A stretch of DNA of 37,962 nt from Flammeovirgaceae bacterium UBA5008. Lineage in GTDB: Bacteria; Bacteroidota; Bacteroidia; Cytophagales; Cyclobacteriaceae. The DNA is taken from positions 1-37,962 of the forward strand of contig DGYK01000017.1 of the NCBI GenBank assembly GCA_002398365.1, in the 5' to 3' direction. The position numbers were made by a program, and so were the translations under genes. Positions 25,301-32,983 of this stretch are shown here, one piece after another (within the stretch, counting starts at the first letter, position 1; each line of letters opens with the position of its first letter). Under the pieces are notes generated by a model. That model had not been told where the DNA came from. It made no database searches and saw only the letters and a list, made by a program, of their open reading frames with translations.

Positions 25301-27430
25301 CAATTTTCAGTAACACTGCCCTATTATCCGAGTAATTTTAGTAGTGCCGATTTTAATAATGATGGCAAATCGGAAATCATCCTAAGTGCTTTATTTCATA
25401 CAAAGGTGCCGCTACTAAAAAATGAGAGCACACAACCGGGGTCTTTTGCATTCACAGAAATAACGCTGGATGATCTCCAGCCCGGGCGATACACAAAATA
25501 TGTAGCCAATGATTTGAATCAAGATGGCTGGAAAGACCTTATTTCCTATTCTCCCTATGATAGCACATACTTAAAAGTTACTGAAAATGGAAACGATCCT
25601 TCCGCCATTCAACTTACCCATCACGTGCCCTTAAATAAATATGCTGCTTCACAAGTAAAGGCTGGCGACATGAATGGTGACGGAAGAGTTGATCTGATAG
25701 TAGGCTTAACGAATCGAAAATCTGTTTTTATAAAAAATAAAAATGAAGCCCACGAACCATTTTCCAATGCTTCTTTTGAAGAAGTATTTAATTATGGAAT
25801 GCCGTTGAATAATACGAATTCCGGGACGGTAGAAACGCAAATAAATATCAACGACTTAAACGGTGATGGCCGACCTGAAGTGATTGCGGCACACTATTAC
25901 AATTTTTGGCCTCATGATGGAAATCAATTGGAAATCTGGCAAAACGCTCTCAACGATTGTCTGAATCCCGCACTAGTTCAAGTGCAGCCATCCAATTATT
26001 CAGCAACGATTGTTTTACCAGCGAACACTACATTCGATCAATTTCAGATTGACTATTCTGTAGTGGGAACTCCCTACTGGTACCAGATTACCTCGCCTAC
26101 GTTTGGTGTGCAATATGCTACATCCTATAATTTAAGAATCCGGGCGAAGTGCTACTTTGGATTTACAGATTATGAATACAAAACGTTTACCACGGAATGC
26201 GTAAACGCATCCAGCTTCACTTTGTACAATGTCAATACCAATTGGGTCGATGTGCAAGCCACTGACATTAACTCATTCGAAATTCAATATTCGCTAGTTG
26301 GAAAAAATGAATGGCTGACACTCCCGTACAGCAATTCTTATTACACTAATAGAATTACTAATTTACAGCCAGGCACTACCTACGACATCCGGTTTCGTGG
26401 ACGTTGCAATTATGCTGTAGAATTTAACTACCGGCAGATTACCACTATTTGCCCCAAGCTAGCATCGCTCAACATAACCAATATTCAATTCAATTCGGCA
26501 GCTGTAAATTGGAGCGGCAGCTACAGCGGCCCTGTCATTATAGAGTACAGCACAGATCAAACCAACTGGACTTTAGTAGGAGACAGTCGGGTGTTGTACT
26601 CGCTACTGCCCGCTCAAAAATATTTTGTGCGCGGTAAAGCAGCATGCGCTAACCTCCACTCCGATTACATCAACACCTCCTTCACCACACTTTGTCCAAA
26701 AGTAGATGGCCTAATTACTGATGCGGTTACTCCTTTTAGCGCAAGAGTTCAATGGTTGGATGAATCGGCTACCTCCAATTATACACTGCACTATTCTCTT
26801 GCTTCCGGTGGCCCCGAATCAACTGTACAAGTAAATTCGACATCGTATGTAATCAATGGCCTGGAGCCGGGCACTACTTATGTGGTGCGAGTTGCTCCGT
26901 ATTGTATCAATACAAAAGATTTCACTGTACTAACTTTTACTACTATTTGCCACACCCCATTCAATCTTATTGCGAGCGATATCACTTACACCAGTACGAA
27001 GTTTTCATGGAGCGACACTTTCAGCCCTGTCCCATATTCATTCGATTATACCATTGTTGGTAGTTCCACTTGGAAAACGATTCAATCTACTTCAAAAGAG
27101 CTGACACTAGAGGGATTGCGACCAGCTACGAAATACGAAGCACGCGTTCATATTACTTGTGGCAGTGTAAACCCATGGTATGCGTCTGTACTTTTCGAAA
27201 CCGATTCTTATGGAGAAACAACTGCTGCGCCTAATCCTACCGACAAAAGCATAACCATTTACCCTTCTAAGAATTTGATTGGAAACTCGTTTGTTATCTA
27301 TGATAATACGGGTAAGCAATTGATCAGCGGTCAACTTCTTGACTACACATTCGATTTATCCATTTTATCACCGGGTTTTTATACGCTACAGATTGCTGGC
27401 GAGAAATCTCTAAAGATACTGAAACGTTAA
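22301..27430 (+). CDS. Secreted M4 metallopeptidase with FG-GAP and Fn3 arrays, T9SS type A tail
   Basis: The 1709-aa protein has a signal peptide; the start may be 22319 (MANRIIIVLISF), which has GGAAGG 6 nt upstream. Pro-region: FTP-like and PepSY-like segments to about 210. The thermolysin-like domain (about 235-560) carries H380-E-L-T-H384, E404 in NESFSD and His467 in GGVHYNSG, so the zinc site and catalytic residues look complete. Then come two Fn3-like domains, an IPT/TIG domain (about 745-825), and seven FG-GAP/VCBS-type calcium motifs (for example DMDGDGKPD, DFNNDGKSE, DLNGDGRPE; about 855-1190). Five Fn3-like repeats follow, then a T9SS type A sorting domain (APNPTDKSITIYP to LKILKR). 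Likely a self-activating extracellular protease. It starts 26 nt after the type B cargo gene, possibly in one transcript. Confidence 0.92.
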   Translation: MLRKVCMANRIIIVLISFLWVSPLLAQKQKSSAAKAISSSATQNGTIYYGNTNEPPRAIEFKEGTVVSAEFITNIRTYFNIPSEFSFTETESSTDQLGIKHRYLQQYHKGIAIDGMGYRVHEKNGFIKSANGKSVRSLNIDIQTDLNEHQAFQNAVRVLNTKDTTRQHGKKLIVSKNFTFTPESFSVAYVFDIDVSLIERWRISIDARTGEVINKVSLVHNCFPEKEKGSPPLPYGVGTGLTNYYGTQPIRIEKFDDGSSRLIGQTTNGGQIETYNYNNASVLAWLFGFNVPVYNFYSSTPEYNEPYQKAAVSVQWAAEQSYEYYFKTHNRNSYDNFGSSIRSYVHVDVGLNNAFWSRNTLLFGDGSNNNPLVELDVVAHELTHGVTQYEAQLQYYGESGAINESFSDIFGKAIEFNTFGDTATWQLAKHYRTGGLRDFSNPNLKNQPDTWLGDMWYTGSEDNGGVHYNSGVQNFWYYLLCEGGSGVNDNEENYSINAIGMDAATKIAYRNLTEYLSYYSDYLDSRIGSLLATDDLYGKNSTIYKEVSNAWDAVGVIDEPIITNLELFDITATTVKLKGTLVPRGSTVSYHFEYGPTTAYGSSSPSYSYIDKVEGTLTGLQSQTHYYVRLVATNENGSSYSSKEFTTISLAPLVKIKQTVDVTETTAILYGVINPNSLFTSYHFEYGPTPSLGSVTATYPLSDTTEFVHVSAPILNLQPRQTYYYRLIATNGFASTASSQLNIFTAVKPVITSVAPLAAAVGSEVIITGDNFNVAPEKNIVNFGATRATVLSGTSTQLKVIVPVGASFGTISLLDLQSGLRAESTQEFVPTFTGDFTKKDLTLRVGVSDLFIYQAMVEDMDGDGKPDIVASHYPGFSIYQNVNQGGDITMESFVRNTFTVEFNSVEWLVDLDGNGRKDVIGTYRNGIRVYPNLSVPGFLFFAPPVDMPIGYFFDILFRDFDQDGHIDIATLQSFIQGQSTINVIRNQNPKGLILAENFSKQFSVTLPYYPSNFSSADFNNDGKSEIILSALFHTKVPLLKNESTQPGSFAFTEITLDDLQPGRYTKYVANDLNQDGWKDLISYSPYDSTYLKVTENGNDPSAIQLTHHVPLNKYAASQVKAGDMNGDGRVDLIVGLTNRKSVFIKNKNEAHEPFSNASFEEVFNYGMPLNNTNSGTVETQININDLNGDGRPEVIAAHYYNFWPHDGNQLEIWQNALNDCLNPALVQVQPSNYSATIVLPANTTFDQFQIDYSVVGTPYWYQITSPTFGVQYATSYNLRIRAKCYFGFTDYEYKTFTTECVNASSFTLYNVNTNWVDVQATDINSFEIQYSLVGKNEWLTLPYSNSYYTNRITNLQPGTTYDIRFRGRCNYAVEFNYRQITTICPKLASLNITNIQFNSAAVNWSGSYSGPVIIEYSTDQTNWTLVGDSRVLYSLLPAQKYFVRGKAACANLHSDYINTSFTTLCPKVDGLITDAVTPFSARVQWLDESATSNYTLHYSLASGGPESTVQVNSTSYVINGLEPGTTYVVRVAPYCINTKDFTVLTFTTICHTPFNLIASDITYTSTKFSWSDTFSPVPYSFDYTIVGSSTWKTIQSTSKELTLEGLRPATKYEARVHITCGSVNPWYASVLFETDSYGETTAAPNPTDKSITIYPSKNLIGNSFVIYDNTGKQLISGQLLDYTFDLSILSPGFYTLQIAGEKSLKILKR

Positions 27431-27464
27431 ATCTCCTAACTTTCGATGCACATATTCTTTTTTA

Positions 27465-27926
27465 ATGTTTAAACGCGATGAGGCTGCGCGCTTGCGCGAA
27501 GAATTCTGGACTACATTTGGACGTTATATGGGTCCGGTGCCATCATCCGATGGAATGAAAATCAATTGGGTGAATTACCGCACCGGCTTGAAGGATGTAC
27601 ACTTTCGGATGACAACTCAGGCCAATACGGCTACCATCTTTATTGCGCTCGAACACCGCGATACAACTATTCGCGAATTATTCTTTCAACAATTCGAAGA
27701 ACTGAAAACCATGCTGCACACTACCATGGGTGAAGAATGGAAATGGCAACTGCATGCACCGATTACTGAAGGAAAAACCATTAGCAGAATTTATCGTGAG
27801 CTTCACGATGTTTCGATTTTCAACAAAGATCATTGGCCCGATTTGATTTCATTTTTCAAACCACGCATCATCGCACTGGACGAATTCTGGCAAAACGCTC
27901 AATATAGTTTTGAATCGCTGAAGTAA
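27465..27926 (+). CDS. DUF4268 domain protein
   Basis: The 153-aa protein is a stand-alone DUF4268 domain. Landmarks are REEFWTTFGRYMGPVPSSDG, INWVNYRTGLKDVHFRMTT and FIALEHRDTTIRELFFQQFE, with a C-terminal block ISFFKPRIIALDEFWQNAQ. Elsewhere the domain occurs at the C-terminus of larger, nuclease-like proteins, but the stand-alone form is common in Bacteroidota with no assigned role. No signal peptide or membrane span. It is 34 nt after the M4 peptidase gene and convergent with the PLD-like gene, 12 nt apart. Confidence 0.85.
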   Translation: MFKRDEAARLREEFWTTFGRYMGPVPSSDGMKINWVNYRTGLKDVHFRMTTQANTATIFIALEHRDTTIRELFFQQFEELKTMLHTTMGEEWKWQLHAPITEGKTISRIYRELHDVSIFNKDHWPDLISFFKPRIIALDEFWQNAQYSFESLK

Positions 27927-27938
27927 ACCTATTAGCCA

Positions 27939-28415
27939 TCAGGCAGGATTTGCTCGCTCATATTCCTGAATCACTTTTTCCGTCAGTGGCTCTGAAAATT
28001 CAAAGTAGCCGGTGAACCACGACTTCAAATTCTCAATTTCTTTCGCATCGGTAATTTTATAGAAAAGCTCTTCGTGATCTTTCAGGCCTTCGAGTGTAAA
28101 GGTGCCCGAACCAATAAACGCAATGGTTTTGCGAAAGGGCATATCGAAAATGTAAACATTCGCATGAAAAACATTTTTCGTGTAAATGTTCAAGGTAATT
28201 CGACCTTGATAGTTGCGCCAAATACGGTGCAACACCTCGCGCGAAGTAAGACCCTGTATTCCAGTTACAATATCCATTTTTGTTTTTGTTGGAATCCGGC
28301 TGCGGATAAAATCAAAACCTTCCTCCGACATCACAGCCGTAGCAATGTAACAATGCTCGACTTGTGGCAAAATTTTTTCGTTGATCAGAGGAACTGCTAA
28401 TTTTTTTATGATCAT
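27939..28415 (-). CDS. PLD-like domain protein with an altered HxK motif
   Basis: The 158-aa protein reads as one phospholipase D-like domain: MDIVTGIQGLTSREVLHRIW, FHANVYIFDMP, then IGSGTFTLEGLKDHEELFY. In active PLD nucleases the motif is HxK(x4)D and GS.NFT; here it is H84-A-N86, so the usual catalytic Lys is Asn, and the Asp position reads Asp91. The GSGTFT and following acidic HEEL fit the second half of the signature. It may be a catalytically weakened or specialised member; a dimer would be needed for an active site. Cytoplasmic, no signal peptide. Divergent from the small 65-aa gene. Confidence 0.75.
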   Translation of the reverse strand: MIIKKLAVPLINEKILPQVEHCYIATAVMSEEGFDFIRSRIPTKTKMDIVTGIQGLTSREVLHRIWRNYQGRITLNIYTKNVFHANVYIFDMPFRKTIAFIGSGTFTLEGLKDHEELFYKITDAKEIENLKSWFTGYFEFSEPLTEKVIQEYERANPA

Positions 28416-28525
28416 GACAAACTATTTGGAGGTGGCAAATTAAGTATTTTTTAACGGGCCAATCTGTTAAATTAAATCTATAAACCAAAAGGGTTTCTTA
28501 CCTTGCACACACAATCCCTATTGTT

Positions 28526-28723
28526 ATGACTGAACGAGAACTGATCAAGTTAGAGCGCACCATTCGCACCAAAATGGAAGACATCAAAAGCCAACGCGTA
28601 AGTCTGAAGGACTCTGGCATTGGCGCACTGATGAACGTCTTAAAAAAAGTAGACGAAGCCCTGTACGAGAAAATTTTACCCGAATACAAAAAAATGGCTG
28701 CTGAAAGCAACATCTTTAAGTAA
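28526..28723 (+). CDS. Small helical protein, unknown
   Basis: A 65-aa, highly charged helical protein (MTERELIKLERTIRTKMEDI ... LPEYKKMAAESNIFK). No signal peptide, membrane span or motif is seen. It is followed after 17 nt by the SRAP gene on the same strand, so it is probably the first gene of a three-gene run. The similar spacing and regular codon use support a real gene. Function unknown. Confidence 0.6.
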   Translation: MTERELIKLERTIRTKMEDIKSQRVSLKDSGIGALMNVLKKVDEALYEKILPEYKKMAAESNIFK

Positions 28724-28740
28724 ACCACCATTTACTCCCC

Positions 28741-29526
28741 ATGTGTTACAATAAAGCCTATCTCACCAAACGTGCTGAAAAGCTGGCGAAGCGATATGGT
28801 CATGACGAAGAGGAAGTAAAGTGGTTGCTTGAACAATTACAACTGCTGAATATAACACCTGTTTACGCGGCTTCGGGTTTTGATCACCCTTCGGTGCCCG
28901 TGTTGCTTTCCGGTTCGAAGCAAATTCATTTGTTCTCATGGGGCCTTATTCCGAATTGGATTAAGTCGCCTGTCGAAGCAGTTACGATCAGCAACAGTAC
29001 GATCAATGCTCGCGCTGAAACGATGTTTGAAAAACCGGCTTTCCGCGAAAGCGCCCGCGAGCGCAGATGTATTGTAATGGTGGACAGCTTTTTTGAACAC
29101 CATCACAAAAATGGAAAAGCGTTTCCTTATCATATTCGCTTGAAAAATGAGGAGCCCCTGGCGATGGCCGGATTGTGGGATGAGTGGGTAGATAAATCCA
29201 CCGGACTGGTACGTAAAACCTACACAATTGTAACCACGCGTGCCAACGCCTTGATGACGCGCATTCACAACAATCCGAAAGCGAGTGAAGGTCCACGCAT
29301 GCCCGTAATCTTACCGAAGCAATTCGAATTGGAATGGTTAAAACCCATTCACGAAAAAGCTGATCAGGAGTTGATTGCTGAGTTGGCTCAACCTTATAAC
29401 GATCAGGAATTAGAATCCTATACTGTGAAGCGCCTGACAGGCAAAGAGTCGGTGGGCAATCGGCCGGAAGCACAGCTGCCACATCGCTATCAAGAGTTGG
29501 AAGAACAACAGGGAAGTCTTTTTTGA
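28741..29526 (+). CDS. SRAP-family abasic-site DNA-protein crosslinker (YedK/HMCES-like)
   Basis: The 261-aa protein begins Met-Cys, and Cys2 is the residue that forms the thiazolidine crosslink to abasic sites in single-stranded DNA once Met1 is removed; this fixes the start. Other active-site positions are visible: Asn89 in INARAE, Glu119 in DSFFEH and His176 in RIHNN, with the RMPVIL strand beginning at about 186. WGLIPNWIK (67-75) and AMAGLWDEW are further family marks. Between the His and RMPVIL there are about 9 extra residues compared with E. coli YedK, and the usual GFYEW is FFEHH. Role: shields abasic sites from cleavage. The stop TGA directly abuts the next ATG, so it is translationally linked to the MBL gene. 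Confidence 0.93.
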   Translation: MCYNKAYLTKRAEKLAKRYGHDEEEVKWLLEQLQLLNITPVYAASGFDHPSVPVLLSGSKQIHLFSWGLIPNWIKSPVEAVTISNSTINARAETMFEKPAFRESARERRCIVMVDSFFEHHHKNGKAFPYHIRLKNEEPLAMAGLWDEWVDKSTGLVRKTYTIVTTRANALMTRIHNNPKASEGPRMPVILPKQFELEWLKPIHEKADQELIAELAQPYNDQELESYTVKRLTGKESVGNRPEAQLPHRYQELEEQQGSLF

Positions 29527-30681
29527 ATGCGATTCATCATCAACATAGCAAATCAATCTCTCAAACAATCAGATAAACTGCTTGGCATACTCGCCATCAT
29601 CCTGTTAACAACAGCCTGCGCTAAAACTATTCCGGAGAAAGGATTTCCACGAACCATCATTCCCTCCGTTGATCAATTTACTTTTCACATTCAACACTCA
29701 CCTGACTCTATCCGAGTTTTGTACTTGGGCTGCGGACATCTGATTATTTGCTATCGGCAGGAGAACATTGTTATCGATCCTTTCTTTTCCACGCACGGAT
29801 TCACCAAAAGCAAATTGTTTTCAGATACAATCGCGTTTCAGAAATATGAAAACATACTACACAAGCAACATGTCAATTTAAAAGACACGAAAAGTGTATG
29901 GATCGCTCACACGCATTACGATCATATGAGCGACTTGCCGCTGCTGTTGGAGAAAAAGCAAATCGACAGCACTACGCCAATCTACGGAAATGAATATGGA
30001 GCTTCGATCTTGCAAAATTTTATCACACCACAGCAATACCATCCACTCACAAAAGAGCTCACGTACAATCCAGAGCAACCCAATTCTGTTTCATTCATTA
30101 ATGCGTCACCGTCTATTTCGGTATTGCCCATCCGATCTGATCATGCGCCTCATTATAAAATTTTCGGTTTGCCCATTCACTTGATGACAGGCAAACTGAA
30201 AACAAATTATTTTAAACAGAATTTTATTCACGCCACCGACACCACCAGTCGCAAGCAGTGGAAAGAAGGATGCACGTATTCTTATCTCATCGATTTTAAA
30301 ACCAACAACCACATTGACTATCGGTTGTTCATTCAAACATCGGCCAGTCATTATCCGTTGGGGCGGCCTCCACTAGACGCGTTGCGCGAGCGGCCAGTGG
30401 ATGTGGCGTTTCTTTGTGCGGCCTCCTCGGACTATGTTAAGAAAAAATATCCTGTTAACATTTTACGTGATCTGTTTCCCAATCATCCCGCTAAGGCAGC
30501 CAACGTAGTGTGGATTCATTGGGAAGATTTTTTTGGTGAGCCGCTGGCATTTGAAAAAGCATGTCTGGTGCGAATGACCAACTTCAAAGGACTTGGCAAG
30601 CGCCTCCACAAAGGCGGTTTCACTCCCGATTCAACGCATCAGGTTATGCCAAGACCCGGCACGGTGGTAACGATTAAGTAA
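29527..30681 (+). CDS. Membrane-anchored MBL-fold metallohydrolase
   Basis: The 384-aa protein has an N-terminal hydrophobic stretch (about 18-30) ending LLTTAC, a plausible though imperfect lipobox with Cys31. The metallo-beta-lactamase zinc motif is H128-T-H130-Y-D132-H133, preceded by NIVIDPFF (about 80-87), and further candidate ligands are in RSDHAPH. The layout (VLYLGCGHLIICYRQENIVI near the start) resembles RomA/NAPE-PLD-like hydrolases that act on lipids or phosphodiesters, but the substrate is not assigned. The gene begins immediately after the SRAP stop. Co-transcription with a DNA-repair protein is not explained by an envelope location, and the link may only be positional. Confidence 0.82.
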   Translation: MRFIINIANQSLKQSDKLLGILAIILLTTACAKTIPEKGFPRTIIPSVDQFTFHIQHSPDSIRVLYLGCGHLIICYRQENIVIDPFFSTHGFTKSKLFSDTIAFQKYENILHKQHVNLKDTKSVWIAHTHYDHMSDLPLLLEKKQIDSTTPIYGNEYGASILQNFITPQQYHPLTKELTYNPEQPNSVSFINASPSISVLPIRSDHAPHYKIFGLPIHLMTGKLKTNYFKQNFIHATDTTSRKQWKEGCTYSYLIDFKTNNHIDYRLFIQTSASHYPLGRPPLDALRERPVDVAFLCAASSDYVKKKYPVNILRDLFPNHPAKAANVVWIHWEDFFGEPLAFEKACLVRMTNFKGLGKRLHKGGFTPDSTHQVMPRPGTVVTIK

Positions 30682-30778
30682 AAAATTTAGTTTGTATCTC
30701 CGCGAAGGTTAACTCAAAATAGAAAAACCATAAACTTATCTTTATCTTGAAAGATCAAATATTCTCAATTTAAATCCA

Positions 30779-31168
30779 ATGGATCATTTTATGCTTGCTT
30801 TCTTGCTACTCATGGGTAGCATATTCTTGTCGAGGTATTTCAACGATCGTGCCATTCAAAAACTTGAACAAGACAAAAAAGCACAACTTGTCGACTTGTT
30901 TTCCAGTCGAAGAAACTATTCTACTTTCATTCTCTTTGGAATCGTTGCTTTATTTTTTGCTGTCATCCATTTCAATTGGCTCGATGCTTTTCTGACTTAT
31001 GTCATTTACGCTCTTTCTATTATTGTCTATATGGTCGTGAACGGCTATCGGTCTTATCAACAACTAAAGCAACTCCAGTTTCCTGATTTCTATATACGAG
31101 CCTATTTGCTATCCACGTTTATTCGGTTTGCCAGCATTGTTATCTTTCTATTTGTGATCAATTTATAA
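30779..31168 (+). CDS. Small integral membrane protein, about four spans
   Basis: The 129-aa protein has hydrophobic segments at about 4-18, 48-65, 68-90 and 107-127, with a basic, charged loop after the first (FNDRAIQKLEQDKKAQ). It has no recognised domain. Fourteen nucleotides separate it from the lipoprotein gene downstream, so the two are probably one transcript. A near-consensus TATCTTTA lies at 30737-30744 but without a -33 TTTG. Function unknown. Confidence 0.65.
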   Translation: MDHFMLAFLLLMGSIFLSRYFNDRAIQKLEQDKKAQLVDLFSSRRNYSTFILFGIVALFFAVIHFNWLDAFLTYVIYALSIIVYMVVNGYRSYQQLKQLQFPDFYIRAYLLSTFIRFASIVIFLFVINL

Positions 31169-31182
31169 ATTCAATCCATTCA

Positions 31183-31995
31183 ATGACATCAACCTACAAG
31201 AGCATCCATTCTTTGAAAAATCGATACTTATTCAATTTGATCGGTTTATCACTGCTTCTCTTTTCCTGCGGATCGGATCCTAAATCAACCAACGAAGAAC
31301 AATTGCGAATTAGCAACACTGAATCTCCATTAAATCAAACGGACACGGCTAAAGTAAATGGCATTCAGGGAAACCTCTCATTTAGTCAGATTACTACCGA
31401 TCCGAATTCCGTAGTCCTGACCGGATTGAAGCAACACCGTCTGGTGACTGTTTACAAAGTGCGTGCGGAAAAAGACAATGGCAGTTCTTATTACAAAAAA
31501 AGATATGATGATGACTACGGAAGCGACCGAATTACACATTTCATGCCCGGCTTCGATTTACTCTTTGGGTATAATCTGTTAGCCATTGCGCATTATGATT
31601 TAACCACCGAAAAACTAAACTCACTGTTTGATAAACCGGTGCTGATTAAATCGCTCTACTACCCATCGTTTGAGCAAGACTCGATTGAGAAAAAACCAAT
31701 CAACCGAAATAATTATATGGTTTCTGTATATGATGAAGATACGAATCGGGATACGCTCATCAACCGCTTGGATTTAAGACGGTTTTATTCTTTTAATGTG
31801 TCAGGCCAGGAGCGCATTCAATTAGTACCTCCCAACTATTCCGTAGAGCGCTCGCAATACGATTCGCAAAATGATGTCATGTACATTTACGCGCGGCTCG
31901 ATGCGAATCAAAACGGTAAGATTGATAAAAAAGAACCCCTACACATCTTTTGGATAAACCTGAAACAACCGGATAAAGCCAAGCGCTTGTATTGA
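31183..31995 (+). CDS. Lipoprotein, unknown
   Basis: The 270-aa protein has a signal with GLSLLLFSCGSDP, giving Cys29 as the probable lipidated residue, after a fairly long basic N-terminus. The remainder is beta-rich and soluble (PNSVVLTGLKQHRLVTVYKV, PNYSVERSQYDSQNDVMYIY). A short motif DANQNGKIDKKEP near the end looks like a single EF-hand-type calcium loop. I do not recognise a family. It probably shares a transcript with the small membrane protein 14 nt upstream. Confidence 0.7.
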   Translation: MTSTYKSIHSLKNRYLFNLIGLSLLLFSCGSDPKSTNEEQLRISNTESPLNQTDTAKVNGIQGNLSFSQITTDPNSVVLTGLKQHRLVTVYKVRAEKDNGSSYYKKRYDDDYGSDRITHFMPGFDLLFGYNLLAIAHYDLTTEKLNSLFDKPVLIKSLYYPSFEQDSIEKKPINRNNYMVSVYDEDTNRDTLINRLDLRRFYSFNVSGQERIQLVPPNYSVERSQYDSQNDVMYIYARLDANQNGKIDKKEPLHIFWINLKQPDKAKRLY

Positions 31996-32084
31996 TGATT
32001 CAACTGTTCTCCATCGCTTAAAAACGTACAAAATCTCTAAATTGGCTCAAAATGGAACTTTTTAACTAATTATTTTAGTATTCA

Positions 32085-32115
32085 TTTGCTAAATATTTTA
32101 GTTTTCTTATGTTTG
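32085..32115 (+). promoter_or_regulatory. Bacteroidota promoter TTTG-N19-TATGTTTG
   Basis: TTTG at 32085-32088 (-33 element) and TATGTTTG at 32108-32115 (TAnnTTTG, -7 element) are separated by 19 nt, the best match to the Bacteroidota housekeeping promoter in this window. Transcription should start near 32122, giving a leader of about 15 nt before the ATG at 32137. Confidence 0.75.
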
Positions 32116-32117
32116 CC

Positions 32118-32129
32118 TGTGTAAACACA
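32118..32129 (+). promoter_or_regulatory. Inverted repeat over the expected transcription start
   Basis: TGTGT and ACACA flank a two-base AA centre. The site lies between the -7 box and the start codon, where a bound repressor would block initiation. It is short, so chance is possible. Confidence 0.4.
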
Positions 32130-32136
32130 AGCGCAT

Positions 32137-32487
32137 ATGAAGATGATCGAATCCAATCTGATTGGCCGCTGCCCCATTACTGCTAAAGACAAGAGCGTGC
32201 GGCTGTTTCAAGTAAAAGAAGTGCTCAACCGACACCGTACTAAATTGATCAATACTTTATTGAAAGACATCCCCTACTTTATAGGACAGAAATACCACGC
32301 CTTTGCTACGCCCGAAGAAGTGGAAATCATTAAAAGTAAACTCACCTACCTGCAATCGCGCGACATCGACTTAACCAACTATGCATCTATTGTGCACGAA
32401 GTTCAACGCAGGTCAATTGTCAAATTAAATAACGAAGCCTTCTTTAAAGAGGTGGATCAACTACTCCTTCAAAAACAAACGAACTAA
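32137..32487 (+). CDS. Small helical protein, first of a tandem paralogous pair
   Basis: A 116-aa helical protein. Several positions match its downstream neighbour in the same order: V/L QVKEVLNRHRTKLINTLLKD against VQLKDILKQHRELIINRLLG, IKSKLTYLQSRDI against IKDKLIALKKSNV, and VQRRSIVKLNNEAFFKEVD against VMNRAVIHLTNEPFYVEID. No signal peptide or membrane span. The stop TAA shares its last base with the next ATG, so translation is coupled. It sits behind the window's best promoter. The start at 32137 could also be the ATG two codons in. Function unknown. Confidence 0.72.
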   Translation: MKMIESNLIGRCPITAKDKSVRLFQVKEVLNRHRTKLINTLLKDIPYFIGQKYHAFATPEEVEIIKSKLTYLQSRDIDLTNYASIVHEVQRRSIVKLNNEAFFKEVDQLLLQKQTN

Positions 32488-32855
32488 TGAAAACCATAAA
32501 ATCAGCACTGCTGGGAACAAAATCGCTTATTGACACCAACGAGGAAGTGTTGATCGTGCAACTCAAAGACATTTTAAAACAACACCGCGAATTGATTATC
32601 AATCGCCTGCTGGGCGATTTAATTACTTATCTGGATTATAAGTTTCAGACAAAGCCCGATAAGCCAATGATGGATGCGATTAAAGACAAATTGATTGCTT
32701 TAAAAAAGTCAAACGTCAGTATGGAATACTATCAGTCCATCGAAAAGCAGGTGATGAACCGTGCCGTTATCCACTTAACGAACGAACCATTCTATGTAGA
32801 GATTGATGCGTGCGTAGCAGAAGTAGTAGTGCCGAAGAAAAAAATATTTTTGTGA
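32487..32855 (+). CDS. Small helical protein, second of a tandem paralogous pair
   Basis: A 122-aa helical paralogue of the preceding gene, to which it is translationally coupled by a one-base stop-start overlap. Identity by eye is low (roughly a third) but the pattern of conserved blocks is collinear over the whole length, implying an old duplication. The coupling suggests the two are made in similar amounts and may pair. The C-terminus differs, ending in a basic hydrophobic tail (VVVPKKKIFL). Function unknown. Confidence 0.72.
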   Translation: MKTIKSALLGTKSLIDTNEEVLIVQLKDILKQHRELIINRLLGDLITYLDYKFQTKPDKPMMDAIKDKLIALKKSNVSMEYYQSIEKQVMNRAVIHLTNEPFYVEIDACVAEVVVPKKKIFL

Positions 32856-32882
32856 GAATATTAGATAATCTCTCATCAGTAG

Positions 32883-32979
32883 GCTGTCTCAACCACCAAA
32901 GCAACTTTACAGGCATCAATTTCTCACGGTAGTGTTTTGAAACTTACCATGAGTCTAGTAAGTTTCAGGTTGAAACAGC
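32883..32979. repeat. Nested inverted-repeat element before the M48 peptidase gene
   Basis: GCTGTCTCAACC (32883-32894) and GGTTGAAACAGC (32968-32979) pair at 11 of 12 positions. Inside, at 32939-32966, GAAACTTAC and GTAAGTTTC form a perfect 9-bp stem with a 10-nt loop. The element fills the gap between the tandem pair and the M48 gene and ends 4 nt before its ATG. The terminal inverted repeats and small size are like a short mobile or repetitive element. No T-tract follows the hairpin. No open reading frame lies inside. Confidence 0.55.
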
Positions 32980-32983
32980 TCAC

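Noticed and set aside
27465..28415. DUF4268 plus PLD-like genes as a defence system
   Set aside because: They are convergent and carry no other defence component nearby, so adjacency alone does not support it.
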